Positions 15,798 through 24,883 of a stretch of 64,000 nucleotides of DNA are shown one piece after another. Under the pieces are notes generated by a model. It saw only the letters and a program-made list of their open reading frames with translations. It made no database searches and was not told where the DNA came from. The translations under genes were made by a program, and so were the position numbers. Position 1 is the stretch's first letter; the number at the start of each line of letters is the position of its first letter. This stretch comes from JANWXD01 sp037446115 (lineage in GTDB: Bacteria > Acidobacteriota > Terriglobia > Bryobacterales > Bryobacteraceae), in the NCBI GenBank assembly GCA_037446115.1, contig JBBIJF010000015.1:1-64000 (forward strand), in the 5' to 3' direction.

Positions 15798-17915
15798 ATG
15801 AGCCCGCAGAAGATCGCCGCAATTCTGGTGCTGGTGTTGACGTCGCCGGCGTGTTCGGCAGTGCCGGTGGTGAACGGCGCCGGCGTGGTGAACAACGCCA
15901 GTTACACAAACACCCCAGGCATCGCCCGCGGCTCGATCTTTGCGGTGTTCGGGCAAGACTTGGGCCCCGAGCAGCTTCAGGTGGTAAGCCGCTTTCCTTT
16001 GCCGGCGCGGCTTGCCGGCACTTCCGTTCGCGTAAGTGTCGCAGGCCAGTCCGTGGACGCCCTGATGCTTTACACCTCCGCATCCCAGGTGGGCGCGGTT
16101 TTGCCCTCCGGGACGCCCGTAGGTCAGGGCACGCTGACGGTCAGCTATGACGGCCAGGCGAGTACTTCTGTACCGGTCAACATTGTGGATCAGGCCCCGG
16201 GACTGTTCACCGTGAACCAGCAGGGGACGGGTCCGGCGGCCGTCACGGACGAAAATTACGTCCTCATTACCCGGGAGCGCCCGGCTTACCCCGGTCAGAC
16301 GGTGATTCTGTGGGCAACGGGTTTAGGCCCCGTGGTGGGTGATGAGGCAGGGGGGCCGCTGCCGGGTCCCCTGGCGGGAGCCGGCGTGACCGTCGGCGGC
16401 CAGCCGGCGGCGGTCCTTTACGCGGGCCGGTCCGGGTGTTGTGCGGGGCTCGATCAGATTCATGTGGTGATTCCGCAGGGGCCTCAGGGGTGTGACGTTC
16501 CAGTCGTGCTCACGGCGGGCGGCGTGGTCTCGAACACGGCGACGGTGGCGATCGCACCGCCCGGGGCAAACTGTGATCAGACGCAGCCGCCGGTCGCGGC
16601 ACAGATCACGCTCAATCCCGCTACGCGCTATCAAACCATTCGCGCCTGGGAGGCGACCGCCTACGCAGGTCAGGATCATGCCGCGTTCCTTGCATTTCGC
16701 GACACCGTTCTGGACCGGGTCGCCTCCGAACTGGGCATCACGCGACTTCGGGTGGAGATTCGCAGCGGCGTCGAGAACTCCCAGGACTACTGGTCGCAGT
16801 TTCAGGCCGGCCAGATCACCAACGAGTTGTGGCGCTGCCTGCGCTACTCGACGGTGAACGACAACAGCGATCCGTTCAGCATCAACTGGGCCGGCTTCCA
16901 GTTCGCCGACCTTGACGACAAGATCGAGAGGGTGGTCTTGCCCTTGAAACAGCGGCTGGCGGCGCGCGGGGAGAAACTGGAAATCAATCTCAACTACGTC
17001 GCCTTCGTACGGCAGATGACGGCCGCCGGCTGCCCTTCGGGTTTGACCTACGTCCACGATGATTCCCCCGAAGAGTACGCCGAGTTCGTGCTGGCCACCT
17101 ATCTGCATCTGCAGCAGAAATACGGCTGGGTGCCCGATTACTGGGAAGTCGTGCTGGAGCCCGACAACACTCCCTTCTGGCGAGGGCCTGAGATCGGGCG
17201 AGCGATCGTCGCAGCGGCCGCGCGGCTGCGGGCCAACGGTTTCACGCCGCGCTTCATTGCTCCGTCCACCACGGATATGGGCCACGGCTGGATCTATTTC
17301 GATGCGATGGTGAGCCAGGTGCCCGCGGCCGTGCGCGAGATGACGGAGTTGTCCTACCACCGCTACGGCGGCGTGTTGCTTTCCAACCTGCAAACCATCG
17401 CGGCCCGGGCTAAGCAATACGGCATCGGAGCGGCCATGCTGGAGCACATCGGCAGCGGCTATCAGGACCTGCACCAGGATCTCAAGGTGGGCAATAACGT
17501 GGCCTGGCAGCAGTATACGCTCGCCAGTCCGGGCGCCGACAACGGAGGAGCCTACTACGTGGTGGACGTGAGCAGGCCCGGTCAGCCCGTGGTCCGGATG
17601 GGTCAGAGGACTCCTTTTCTGCGGCAATACTTCCGCTACATCCGCCCGGGGGCGGTGCGGATTGAGGCCGGCACGAACAACGCCGCCTTTGATCCCGTTG
17701 CGTTCATCAACAGCGACGGCAAGTACGTGGTGGTCATCAACGCTTCCTCGCAAGGAACAGCCTCGATCAGCGGCCTTCCTGCCGGCCAGTACGGCATCAC
17801 CTACGCCACCGCGCAAGAGCCCAATGGAACACTGGCCGACGTCATCGTGGGTCCCGGCCAGCCTCTGCTGGCGTCGGTACCCGGCGCGGGTGTTGTGACT
17901 GTGTTCGGCAAGTAG
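15798..17915 (+). CDS. secreted glycoside hydrolase (clan GH-A, GH30-like) with N-terminal TIGR03437 domain
   Basis: The 705-aa exported protein begins with a signal peptide (about residues 1-21). Residues 25-255 are a TIGR03437 domain, the Solibacter-type repeat, recognised by VVNNASYTNTPGIARGS, GQDLGP, ILWATGLGPV and VTVGGQPA. The remaining 450 residues resemble a TIM-barrel retaining glycosidase: WEVVLEPDN offers an acid/base glutamate and AAMLEHIGSG a nucleophile glutamate, followed by a small beta domain (VVVINASSQGTASISG). GH30 is the closest family by layout, but the substrate is unknown. GGGAG-like sequence precedes the ATG and TATACT lies about 50 nt upstream. TIGR03437 is more often C-terminal, so the N-terminal position is less common. 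Confidence 0.8.
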   Translation: MSPQKIAAILVLVLTSPACSAVPVVNGAGVVNNASYTNTPGIARGSIFAVFGQDLGPEQLQVVSRFPLPARLAGTSVRVSVAGQSVDALMLYTSASQVGAVLPSGTPVGQGTLTVSYDGQASTSVPVNIVDQAPGLFTVNQQGTGPAAVTDENYVLITRERPAYPGQTVILWATGLGPVVGDEAGGPLPGPLAGAGVTVGGQPAAVLYAGRSGCCAGLDQIHVVIPQGPQGCDVPVVLTAGGVVSNTATVAIAPPGANCDQTQPPVAAQITLNPATRYQTIRAWEATAYAGQDHAAFLAFRDTVLDRVASELGITRLRVEIRSGVENSQDYWSQFQAGQITNELWRCLRYSTVNDNSDPFSINWAGFQFADLDDKIERVVLPLKQRLAARGEKLEINLNYVAFVRQMTAAGCPSGLTYVHDDSPEEYAEFVLATYLHLQQKYGWVPDYWEVVLEPDNTPFWRGPEIGRAIVAAAARLRANGFTPRFIAPSTTDMGHGWIYFDAMVSQVPAAVREMTELSYHRYGGVLLSNLQTIAARAKQYGIGAAMLEHIGSGYQDLHQDLKVGNNVAWQQYTLASPGADNGGAYYVVDVSRPGQPVVRMGQRTPFLRQYFRYIRPGAVRIEAGTNNAAFDPVAFINSDGKYVVVINASSQGTASISGLPAGQYGITYATAQEPNGTLADVIVGPGQPLLASVPGAGVVTVFGK

Positions 17916-17988
17916 GGCCGTTGCGCCACTGGCCGGTCGCATCAATCCCGGATTTCGATGTGCGGGTGAACTGAACCAAGATATATGC

Positions 17989-18009
17989 TACAATCTTAAC
18001 TGGAGTTAA
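17989..18009 (+). promoter_or_regulatory. feo promoter with palindromic operator candidate
   Basis: TACAAT (17989-17994) is a good -10 box. It is followed at once by the perfect palindrome TTAACTGGAGTTAA (17996-18009), which covers the expected transcription start. The downstream gene is a DtxR-family regulator, so iron- or manganese-dependent autoregulation through this dyad is the simplest reading. It also overlaps the GGAG ribosome site, which would couple repression to initiation. Confidence 0.55.
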
Positions 18010-18016
18010 ACGCTCC

Positions 18017-19069
18017 ATGCTCGCTGTCTCCCAGGCACAAGCCAACTGGGCATGGGCAGTTGCAGCTGCGGCGTTGTTGGCGGCCTGCGCTGTGCCGGCG
18101 GCATACAAGCGCTGGCAGCGGATGCGACGCGAACGGGCGCGCGCGCTCGTTGAAGACGTGCTGAAGCAGATTTACAACCGGCGCCAAGAGGGGCGCGAAC
18201 CAGACGTGGATTTTTTAGTGGCACGCCTTGGCCTTTCTGCTCCCAGACTGAGCAGGCTGCTCGAAGCCATGGAGGCCGAGGGACTGGTGCGCGTTGAAGG
18301 AAGGCTGCCTCATTTGACGCCGGAAGGTGAACGGCGCGCGCTGCAGGTGGTCCGGGCGCACAGGCTCTGGGAAACCTACCTGGCCCATGAAGCGCGCGTT
18401 CCGGCTCCGGGCCTGCACCGGCCCGCCGAAAGGGAAGAGCACCGCCTGACGCCGGCCCAGGTGGAGCAACTGGAGGCGGTGCTGGGACATCCGCAGCGCG
18501 ATCCTCACGGCGATCCCATTCCCACAGCTACCGGGGAAGTGACCGCCGTCGAGTCGCGGGCGCTGACCGAGTGGCCGGCGGACCAGGCGGCCGAAATCGT
18601 CCACGTCGAGGATGAGCCGGAAGCGGTGTTTCGTGACGTAGCCGCGCAGGGTCTTCACGCCGGTCAGCTCGTGCGCGTAACGGAACGCACTCCCGAGATC
18701 GTCGTCCTGACGGACGGCGACAGGCAGTACCGGCTGACGCCGCTTGCGGCGGCTCATGTTCAGGTCACGGCGGCTTCTGCGGAACCGGCAGGCCGCTCCG
18801 GCCTGGAGCGGCTCTCCGATCTGGCTATGGGAGAGGAAGCTGAGGTTGTGCTGTTGGACGGCGAACTACGCGGTTTCACGCGGCGCCGCCTTCTGGACCT
18901 GGGTCTTACGCCCGGCGCCCGGGTCACAGCCGTGCTGTCCAACGCTTTCGGTGATCCCCGGGCGTTTCGTGTCCGCGGAACCACCATCGCGCTGCGTAAG
19001 GAACAGGCCCGCCATGTCTGGGTGAAGAGATGCGCCACACCGCAGGCGGAGGAGAGGTGTACGGCATGA
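18017..19069 (+). CDS. membrane-anchored DtxR/MntR-like regulator fused to FeoA-type domains
   Basis: The 350-aa protein has one N-terminal transmembrane helix (residues 8-30) followed by a basic stretch. A winged helix of the DtxR class follows (about 40-105: LSAPRLSRLLEAMEAEGLV, LTPEGERRAL), then the metal-binding/dimerisation region with HRLWETYLA, EEHRLTP and HPQRDPHGDPIP. Two SH3-like FeoA modules follow (about 190-255 and 265-345; the latter has LLDLGLTPGARV). It should sense Fe(II) or Mn(II) and control the feoB genes downstream, with which it shares an ATGA overlap. A transmembrane anchor on a DtxR regulator is unusual; the second FeoA module may instead serve the FeoB transporter directly at the membrane. 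Confidence 0.85.
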   Translation: MLAVSQAQANWAWAVAAAALLAACAVPAAYKRWQRMRRERARALVEDVLKQIYNRRQEGREPDVDFLVARLGLSAPRLSRLLEAMEAEGLVRVEGRLPHLTPEGERRALQVVRAHRLWETYLAHEARVPAPGLHRPAEREEHRLTPAQVEQLEAVLGHPQRDPHGDPIPTATGEVTAVESRALTEWPADQAAEIVHVEDEPEAVFRDVAAQGLHAGQLVRVTERTPEIVVLTDGDRQYRLTPLAAAHVQVTAASAEPAGRSGLERLSDLAMGEEAEVVLLDGELRGFTRRRLLDLGLTPGARVTAVLSNAFGDPRAFRVRGTTIALRKEQARHVWVKRCATPQAEERCTA

Positions 19070-19896
19070 GTGGTGCGGGAGCGGCGGATCAGGGTTGCGC
19101 GCAGTGTCCTGCCCGGTCACAGCTCGAACAGATGGGCATCTCTTTGTCGAGCTATGACCACCTTGTCGCTCTTGCCGGCAATCCCAACACCGGCAAATCT
19201 TCGCTGTTCAATGCGCTGACGGGCCTGAAGCAGCATGTGGGCAACTGGCCCGGCAAGACCGTAACCCGTGCCGAGGGAGGGTTTCAATACAACGGGCGCC
19301 GCTACAAAGTCGTGGATCTGCCGGGAACCTACTCGCTGCTCTCGGCTTCGCAAGATGAGGAGATCGCCCGCAACTTCCTGCTCTTCGGGCGGCCGGATTG
19401 CACGGTTGTGGTGGCCGACGCGACGGCCCTGGAGCGCAACCTCAATCTGATCCTCCAGGTGCTGGAAATCACCGACAAGGTCGTGGTGTGCGTCAATTTA
19501 ATGGACGAGGCGCGGCGCAAAGGTCTGCAAGTGGATGTGCGGGCGCTTTCCAAAGACCTGGGTGTGCCGGCCATCGCCACCGTGGCGCGCACCAAGGAAG
19601 GAATCGGAGAACTGGTGCGCACCATCGCTGCGGTGATTGAGGGGGAGATTCGCACCCGGCCGTTAAGGCCCGCCTATCCCCCGCAGCTTCAGCAGGCGAT
19701 CGAGGAGCTGGCCCCGCTGATCGAACGCGCGGTCCCGGGCATCCCCAATGCCCGCTGGATCGCGTACCGTATCCTGGACGGCGACCACCGCCTGCGCCAG
19801 GCGCTGATTTCCGGCGAGCTGGCCGCGGTGGTCCGCGCGCAGCGGGAAGCTCCGGAGGCGCCGAACCCGCTCATCGCACTCGAGGGTAAGCAATGA
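19066..19896 (+). CDS. feoB: FeoB N-terminal GTPase domain as a separate protein
   Basis: This 276-aa protein is the G domain of the ferrous iron transporter FeoB, encoded alone. G1 is GNPNTGKSSLFNALTG, followed by HVGNWPGKTV (switch I), DLPGTYSL (G3) and NLMDEA (G4). The FeoB guanine-dissociation-inhibitor-like helical region follows. A CxxC pair (CAQC) lies at the N-terminus. The ATG at 19066 overlaps the regulator stop (ATGA) and the stop overlaps the permease ATG (ATGA), so all three are translationally coupled. In most bacteria this domain is fused to the permease. Confidence 0.93.
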   Translation: MSGAGAADQGCAQCPARSQLEQMGISLSSYDHLVALAGNPNTGKSSLFNALTGLKQHVGNWPGKTVTRAEGGFQYNGRRYKVVDLPGTYSLLSASQDEEIARNFLLFGRPDCTVVVADATALERNLNLILQVLEITDKVVVCVNLMDEARRKGLQVDVRALSKDLGVPAIATVARTKEGIGELVRTIAAVIEGEIRTRPLRPAYPPQLQQAIEELAPLIERAVPGIPNARWIAYRILDGDHRLRQALISGELAAVVRAQREAPEAPNPLIALEGKQ

Positions 19897-21287
19897 GTTC
19901 CGAACCGAAAGCTGCCGCGGAGGTCCTGGCGCGGGCGGACCAGCTGCGCAGCCGGCTGGCGCCGGACTTTCGCGACCGCATGGTGGAGTCCTTGTATGTC
20001 GAGGCGGAGCGCATCGCCCGCCGTGCGGTACGGCGTCAAGGCGAGCCGGTCTGGAGCTGGGACCAGCGGATCGACCGCTTCGTCACCTCTCCTGTCTTCG
20101 GGCTTCCGTTGATGCTGTTGCTGATCGCCGCCACTTTCTGGGTCACGATTATCGGAGCCAACTATCCGTCCGAGCTGATCGCCAGGATCCTGTTTGCCGT
20201 GGAAGAGCGCGCGGTGGCGGCGTTTCAGGGCCTAGGTGCGCCGTGGTGGCTGACGGGGTTTCTCTGGAACGGCGTCTATCGGGGCCTGGCATGGGTGGTG
20301 AGCGTCATGCTGCCGCCCATGGCCATCTTTTTCCCGATGTTCACCATTCTGGAAGACCTGGGGTATTTGCCGCGCGTGGCCTTCAACATGGACTGGCTGT
20401 TCCGCAAAGCCGGCGCGCACGGCAAGCAGTCGCTTACTATGGCGATGGGCTTCGGCTGCAACGCGGCCGGCGTGATTTCCACGCGCATCATCGACAGCCC
20501 GCGCGAGCGGCTGATCGCCATCCTGACGAACAATTTTGTTCCGTGCAACGGGCGTTACCCCACGCTGATCATGCTGGCGACGATTTTCGTGGCGGCTCAA
20601 TTCCCGGCGGCATTTGCCTCCTTTGCGGCGGCGGGTGCGGTCATGGCCGTCGTGCTGCTGGGCGTGTTGGTGACGCTGGCGGTCTCCTGGGGCCTGTCCC
20701 GCACGGTGCTCAAAGGCGAAGCCTCCGCCTTCACCTTGGAGCTTCCTCCTTACCGCAGGCCCAGCATCCTGCGCATTCTCTACACTTCGCTGATCGACCG
20801 CACCATCTTCGTGTTGTTGCGGGCCATGGCCACGGCGGCTCCGGCCGGCGCGGTCATCTGGCTGCTGGCGAATCTTCACTGGGGAGAACAGAGCCTGGCG
20901 CGTCACTGCGCCCATCTGCTCGACCCGCTGGGACGTGCTATCGGACTCGACGGCGTGGTGCTGCTGGCCTACGTCATCGCCATTCCCGCCAACGAAATCG
21001 TCGTACCGACGATGCTGATGATGTATCTGGGTACGGGGATGATGACCGAGGTCTCCACCTTTGATCAGATCCGCCGCATCCTGGTCGAGGAAAACGGCTG
21101 GACGCTGTTGACGGCCGTGAATCTGATGTTGTTCTCCCTGCTGCACAATCCCTGTGCGACCACGATCATCACGATCTGGAAGGAGACGCGGAGTGCGCGC
21201 TGGACCGCCGTCGGCGCCCTGATGCCGTTGGCCCTGGCGTTTCTGGTCACCTTCGTCGTAGCCACCGTCGCACGGTCGCTCGGCTGA
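19893..21287 (+). CDS. feoB: FeoB permease domain as a separate protein
   Basis: The 464-aa membrane protein is the transport half of FeoB, importing Fe(II) across the inner membrane. It has about eight to nine hydrophobic segments and two Gate motifs: LPRVAFNMDWLFRKAGAHGK and MAMGFGCNAAGV in the first, and the conserved NFVPCNGRYPT with its cysteine. The C-terminal part contains ANEIVVPTMLM and LLHNPCATTI. It starts by an ATGA overlap with the GTPase gene. The two-gene split falls exactly at the G-domain/membrane-domain boundary and both halves keep their key residues, so this is a working split, not a broken gene. Confidence 0.93.
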   Translation: MSSEPKAAAEVLARADQLRSRLAPDFRDRMVESLYVEAERIARRAVRRQGEPVWSWDQRIDRFVTSPVFGLPLMLLLIAATFWVTIIGANYPSELIARILFAVEERAVAAFQGLGAPWWLTGFLWNGVYRGLAWVVSVMLPPMAIFFPMFTILEDLGYLPRVAFNMDWLFRKAGAHGKQSLTMAMGFGCNAAGVISTRIIDSPRERLIAILTNNFVPCNGRYPTLIMLATIFVAAQFPAAFASFAAAGAVMAVVLLGVLVTLAVSWGLSRTVLKGEASAFTLELPPYRRPSILRILYTSLIDRTIFVLLRAMATAAPAGAVIWLLANLHWGEQSLARHCAHLLDPLGRAIGLDGVVLLAYVIAIPANEIVVPTMLMMYLGTGMMTEVSTFDQIRRILVEENGWTLLTAVNLMLFSLLHNPCATTIITIWKETRSARWTAVGALMPLALAFLVTFVVATVARSLG

Positions 21288-21356
21288 GCCGCTGCGAAGT
21301 GCGACGAAGGGCCGCTGGCGAAGCTCGCCGCCTTGGTATTACCATAAGCTGCACCA

Positions 21357-22328
21357 ATGTCAGTTGCGAAAAGCCGCGCCGGCCGGCACAGGACCCTGCG
21401 TTTCTTCATCATCGGCCTCGGAGTTGTCTCGGCCCTGGGGCTGTCGGCCTATTACGCAAGAGACCAGATCCGCATACTGGCCGTTCCTGTGCTGCGTCCG
21501 TCCAGCCGGTGCTCGAGCTATGGGACGCGGCAGCTTCAAGAGCGCCTGGCGGCGCAGATCGGCGCACGTTCGAAGTTGCTCCGGCGCGAAGACGGCTTCG
21601 AGCTTTGGAAAACACCCCACGGCTCGTACTGGATTCCCGAGGGATCGGTAAGCGGGCTGACATTCACGCTGGCCGAGCAGGTTCGGGACATTTACCAGAA
21701 TCCCGAGCACCGGGTCAAGAAGGGAGATGTCGTGCTGGATTGCGGTGCGGCGGTGGGTGTTTTTGTGCGGACTGCCTTGAGTCGCGGCGCCGGCAAGGTG
21801 GTCGCGATCGAGCCTTCGCCGAGGAACGTCGAATGCCTCCGGCGGAACTTCGCCGGAGAAATTCAAGCCGGACGCGTCATCGTTTACCCCAAAGGAGTCT
21901 GGAATCGCGAGGAGATGCTCAAAATGTGGGTGCATCAAAACAGCGTCCTCGACACCTTTGTGATGAAAGACCGACCGGAGGGGCCGGAGACAGGTGAAGT
22001 GAGTCTGCCGGTAACAACGATAGACCGCATCGTCGAGGAACTCAGACTGGAGAGAGTGGATTTCGTGAAGATGGACGTCGAAGGCGCCGAGCAGCAGGCC
22101 ATCGCCGGCGGCCGAGGGGTCTTATTGCGGTTCCAGCCGGTTCTGGCGATCGCGACGGAGAACCTGCCGGGAGATGAAGATCGGATTCCGGAGGCCGTCC
22201 GGCGGGAGAATCCCCGGTATATTGCGACGCGCGGGCCGTGCATGCCCAAACGATTCGGTCTTCGCCCCGAGGTCGTCTATTTCCGGGTGCCGCAGGCTCG
22301 GCAGGCCGCGCCTGGATCAAAGTTCTGA
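21357..22328 (+). CDS. FkbM-family SAM-dependent methyltransferase with N-terminal membrane anchor
   Basis: The 323-aa protein has a hydrophobic N-terminal helix (about 13-32) and then a class I methyltransferase domain. Motif I is VVLDCGAAVGVFV, followed by VVAIEPSPRNVECLRRN, and the FkbM signature VDFVKMDVEGAEQQAI near residue 230. Members methylate hydroxyls of sugars or secondary metabolites; the substrate here is not readable. Its last 12 nt overlap the end of the convergent dehydratase gene. There is no biosynthetic cluster beside it. Confidence 0.82.
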   Translation: MSVAKSRAGRHRTLRFFIIGLGVVSALGLSAYYARDQIRILAVPVLRPSSRCSSYGTRQLQERLAAQIGARSKLLRREDGFELWKTPHGSYWIPEGSVSGLTFTLAEQVRDIYQNPEHRVKKGDVVLDCGAAVGVFVRTALSRGAGKVVAIEPSPRNVECLRRNFAGEIQAGRVIVYPKGVWNREEMLKMWVHQNSVLDTFVMKDRPEGPETGEVSLPVTTIDRIVEELRLERVDFVKMDVEGAEQQAIAGGRGVLLRFQPVLAIATENLPGDEDRIPEAVRRENPRYIATRGPCMPKRFGLRPEVVYFRVPQARQAAPGSKF

Positions 22329-24035
22329 TTTGAGTGGAACGGCGGGCCGCAGAAAATCAAAATCGCAACCCCGGTCCGCCTGTGTGACGTGGTCCAGAAA
22401 CAGCCTGCCGTAGCCGCGCTCGTAAGCCGGAGGCGGGGCAAGGAATGCCTCAAGGCGCCGCCGGATTTCCTCCTCGGGCAGGCAGAGCTCGATGCGGCGG
22501 GCGGGGACGTCCAGCAGAATCTCATCTCCGGTGCGCACCGCCGCCAGCGGGCCGCCGATCGCCGCCTCGGGAGCCACGTGCAGGACCACCGTGCCGAAAC
22601 TGGTGCCGCTCATGCGGGCGTCGGAGATGCGAACCATGTCCCGCACGCCTCGCGTCAGGAGTTTTTTCGGGATGGGAATGTGACCCCACTCCGGCATGCC
22701 CGGCCCACCCTTGGGCCCGCAGTTCTTCATCACCAGGACCGTGGTCTCCTCGACCGGCAGATCGTCCCGGTCGATTTGCGCGCGCATCTCCTCATAGTTT
22801 TTGAAGACGTAGGCCGGTCCTCGGTGGCGGAGGAGCTGGGGCGAGGCGGCAGTCTGCTTCAGCACCGCCCCGTCCGGTGCGAGATTGCCGTAGAGCACCG
22901 CGATCCCTCCTTCAGCGTGCAACGGTCGTGACAGCGGCCGGATCACTTCGGAATTGAAACATTGTGCGGCCTCGATGTTTTCCCCGACACTGCGGCCCGT
23001 GACCGTGAGGCAGTCGCGGTGAAGCAGCGGCAGGATCTCCTTCATGAGGGCCGGCAGGCCGCCCGCGTAGAAGAAATCCTCCATCAGGAATTCGCCGGAG
23101 GGCTTGACATTCGCCACCACCGGAGTGCGGCGCGAGATCCGGTCGAAGTCGGCAAGACGGAGTTCGATGCCGACTCGCCCGGCGATGGCGATCAGGTGGA
23201 TCAGGGCGTTCGTGGAACCGCCGAGGGCCATCAGCACCGTGATTGCGTTTTCGAACGCCTCCCGGGTGAGAATCCGGGAGGGGCGCAGGTCTTCGTACAC
23301 CATCTCGACGATGCGCCGGCCGCTGGCTTCGGCAGCAGCCAGACGCCGGGAGTCGGGAGCCGGGATGTTGGCGCATCCGGGCAGCGTCATGCCGAGGGCT
23401 TCGGCCAGGCTGGTCATGGTGGAGGCCGTGCCCATCACCGTGCAATGGCCGGCGCTGCGGGCGATGCAGCCTTCGATCTCGCACCACTCCTCCTCGCTGA
23501 TGCGGCCGGCGCGGTACTCATCGTAAAGCTTGCGGCCGTCGGTGCCGGAGCCGAGGCGCCGGCCGCGCCACTCGCCTGCCAGCATAGGGCCGCCGGGGAC
23601 CAGGATCGCCGGCACGTCGGCGCTGGCGGCTCCCATAAGCTGGGCCGGCGTGGTCTTGTCGCATCCGCACAGCAGCACGACCCCGTCGAGCGGATGAGCC
23701 CGGATGGACTCTTCGACGTCCATGGCCATCAGGTTGCGGTAGAGCATGCTGGTCGGCTTGAGAAACATCTCCCCGAGCGAGATCGTCGGGAATTCGAGCG
23801 CGACGCCGCCGGCGCACCAGACGCCGCGTTTGACAGCTTCCGCCACGTGGCGGAGATGGGAGTTGCAGTTGTTCAGCTCACTCCACGAATTACAAATCCC
23901 GATGATCGGCCTGCCGTCGAACAGGGCGCTCGAAAAACCTTCCGCGCGCAGCCAGGCGCGGCGTGCAAAGCCGTAGTAGCCCGGCTCGCGGAACCATTGC
24001 TCACTGCGAAGCGTTGCTTTGGAACGGGCGGACAT
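22317..24035 (-). CDS. IlvD/Edd-family dehydratase (sugar-acid dehydratase type)
   Basis: This 572-aa iron-sulfur dehydratase has the family's cluster-binding cysteines in ICNSWSELNNCNSH, GCDKTTPAQ and the SAGHCTVMGTAS region, plus NCGPKGGPGMPE and SDARMSGTSFG. The N-terminal LRSEQWFREPGYYGFARRAW is typical of L-arabonate/D-xylonate-type dehydratases more than of IlvD itself, so it likely dehydrates an aldonic acid to a 2-keto-3-deoxy acid. Dihydroxy-acid dehydratase remains possible. The ATG at 24035 is chosen because homology begins there and TAGAGT lies 7 nt before it; a 30-residue extension upstream is not supported. Confidence 0.88.
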   Translation of the reverse strand: MSARSKATLRSEQWFREPGYYGFARRAWLRAEGFSSALFDGRPIIGICNSWSELNNCNSHLRHVAEAVKRGVWCAGGVALEFPTISLGEMFLKPTSMLYRNLMAMDVEESIRAHPLDGVVLLCGCDKTTPAQLMGAASADVPAILVPGGPMLAGEWRGRRLGSGTDGRKLYDEYRAGRISEEEWCEIEGCIARSAGHCTVMGTASTMTSLAEALGMTLPGCANIPAPDSRRLAAAEASGRRIVEMVYEDLRPSRILTREAFENAITVLMALGGSTNALIHLIAIAGRVGIELRLADFDRISRRTPVVANVKPSGEFLMEDFFYAGGLPALMKEILPLLHRDCLTVTGRSVGENIEAAQCFNSEVIRPLSRPLHAEGGIAVLYGNLAPDGAVLKQTAASPQLLRHRGPAYVFKNYEEMRAQIDRDDLPVEETTVLVMKNCGPKGGPGMPEWGHIPIPKKLLTRGVRDMVRISDARMSGTSFGTVVLHVAPEAAIGGPLAAVRTGDEILLDVPARRIELCLPEEEIRRRLEAFLAPPPAYERGYGRLFLDHVTQADRGCDFDFLRPAVPLKSEL

Positions 24036-24042
24036 ACGTAAC

Positions 24043-24048
24043 ACTCTA
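24043..24048 (-). promoter_or_regulatory. -10 box of a probably leaderless dehydratase mRNA
   Basis: TAGAGT on the minus strand ends 7 nt before the ATG at 24035, within the 37-nt gap after ymdB. It could add an internal promoter to a ymdB-dehydratase transcript. Confidence 0.4.
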
Positions 24049-24072
24049 ACCGGCGGCGTGGCGGCGGGACCG

Positions 24073-24852
24073 CTACTCCGATACCTCGTACGGACGGATG
24101 GAGAGGGCTCGTCCCGTGGCTTCATCCGCTTCCACGATCACCGCGTGCAGCTCCACAGAGCCTTTGGCGGCTTCCATCCTCACGGGAAGGCCGGTCAGGA
24201 AGCGGCGCAGCACGAGCTTCTTTTCGACGCCGATGACGGAGTCGTACGGACCGGTCATGCCGACGTCGGTCAGGTAGGCGGTGCCCCCGGGGAGGATGCG
24301 CGCGTCCGCAGTCGGTACGTGGGTGTGGGACCCGATCACGGCGGTGACACGTCCGTCCAGATACCAGCCCATGGCCATCTTCTCGCTGGTCACTTCGGCA
24401 TGGAAGTCCACGAAGCGCACCTTCACCGCCGCCGGAAGGGACTGCAGGATGTGGTCGGCTTTGCGGAAGGGACAGTCCGTGGGGGGCAGATAGGTGCGCC
24501 CTTGCAGGTTAATGACGGCGCAGAGAGCACCGTTGTGAGCCTCGGCGACGAACACCCCGCTGCCGGGCAGGTCGGCGGGATAGTTGGCAGGCCGGAGCAG
24601 TCGCGGTTGGAGGGCCAGATATTCGTAGATCTCTTTCTTGTCCCAGATGTGATTGCCTGAGGTGAGGACGGCAAGGCCGAAGGAGAACAACTCTTCGGCC
24701 ACCGGCGGCGTCAGGCCGAATCCGCCGGCGGCGTTCTCCACGTTGGCGACGGCGAGGTCAATTTTTTCCTCCGCGACGATGCGCGGCAGGTGCGCTGCCA
24801 CGATGCGGCGGCCGGGAGAGGCGAAGATGTCGCCCACGAACAGAATACGCAT
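24073..24852 (-). CDS. ymdB: YmdB-type metallophosphoesterase (TIGR00282 family)
   Basis: The 259-aa calcineurin-like phosphoesterase has MRILFVGDIFASPGRR at the N-terminus, NVENAAGGFGLT, TSGNHIWDKKEI, VDFHAEVTSEKMA and the histidine pair GSHTHVPTAD, all family markers. In Bacillus the homologue hydrolyses 2',3'-cyclic nucleotides and affects biofilm and sporulation decisions. Length is usual. It lies directly downstream of the 6S RNA gene on the same strand, an arrangement also seen around rny-ymdB in other bacteria. No rny gene is in the window. Confidence 0.93.
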   Translation of the reverse strand: MRILFVGDIFASPGRRIVAAHLPRIVAEEKIDLAVANVENAAGGFGLTPPVAEELFSFGLAVLTSGNHIWDKKEIYEYLALQPRLLRPANYPADLPGSGVFVAEAHNGALCAVINLQGRTYLPPTDCPFRKADHILQSLPAAVKVRFVDFHAEVTSEKMAMGWYLDGRVTAVIGSHTHVPTADARILPGGTAYLTDVGMTGPYDSVIGVEKKLVLRRFLTGLPVRMEAAKGSVELHAVIVEADEATGRALSIRPYEVSE

Positions 24853-24883
24853 CCAGCGTTACACTGCGGCCGGAAACAGAAAA

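Noticed and set aside
16323..17945. Long minus-strand open frame opposite the GH30-like gene
   Set aside because: High-GC antisense shadow; the plus strand has signal peptide, TIGR03437 and catalytic motifs. The same applies to frames opposite 12127-13356, 34465-36264, 48032-48937 and 53127-54302.
22277..22330. Frameshift or mis-call where the FkbM and dehydratase genes overlap
   Set aside because: Both proteins have normal ends; a 12-nt convergent overlap is plausible in this compact genome.
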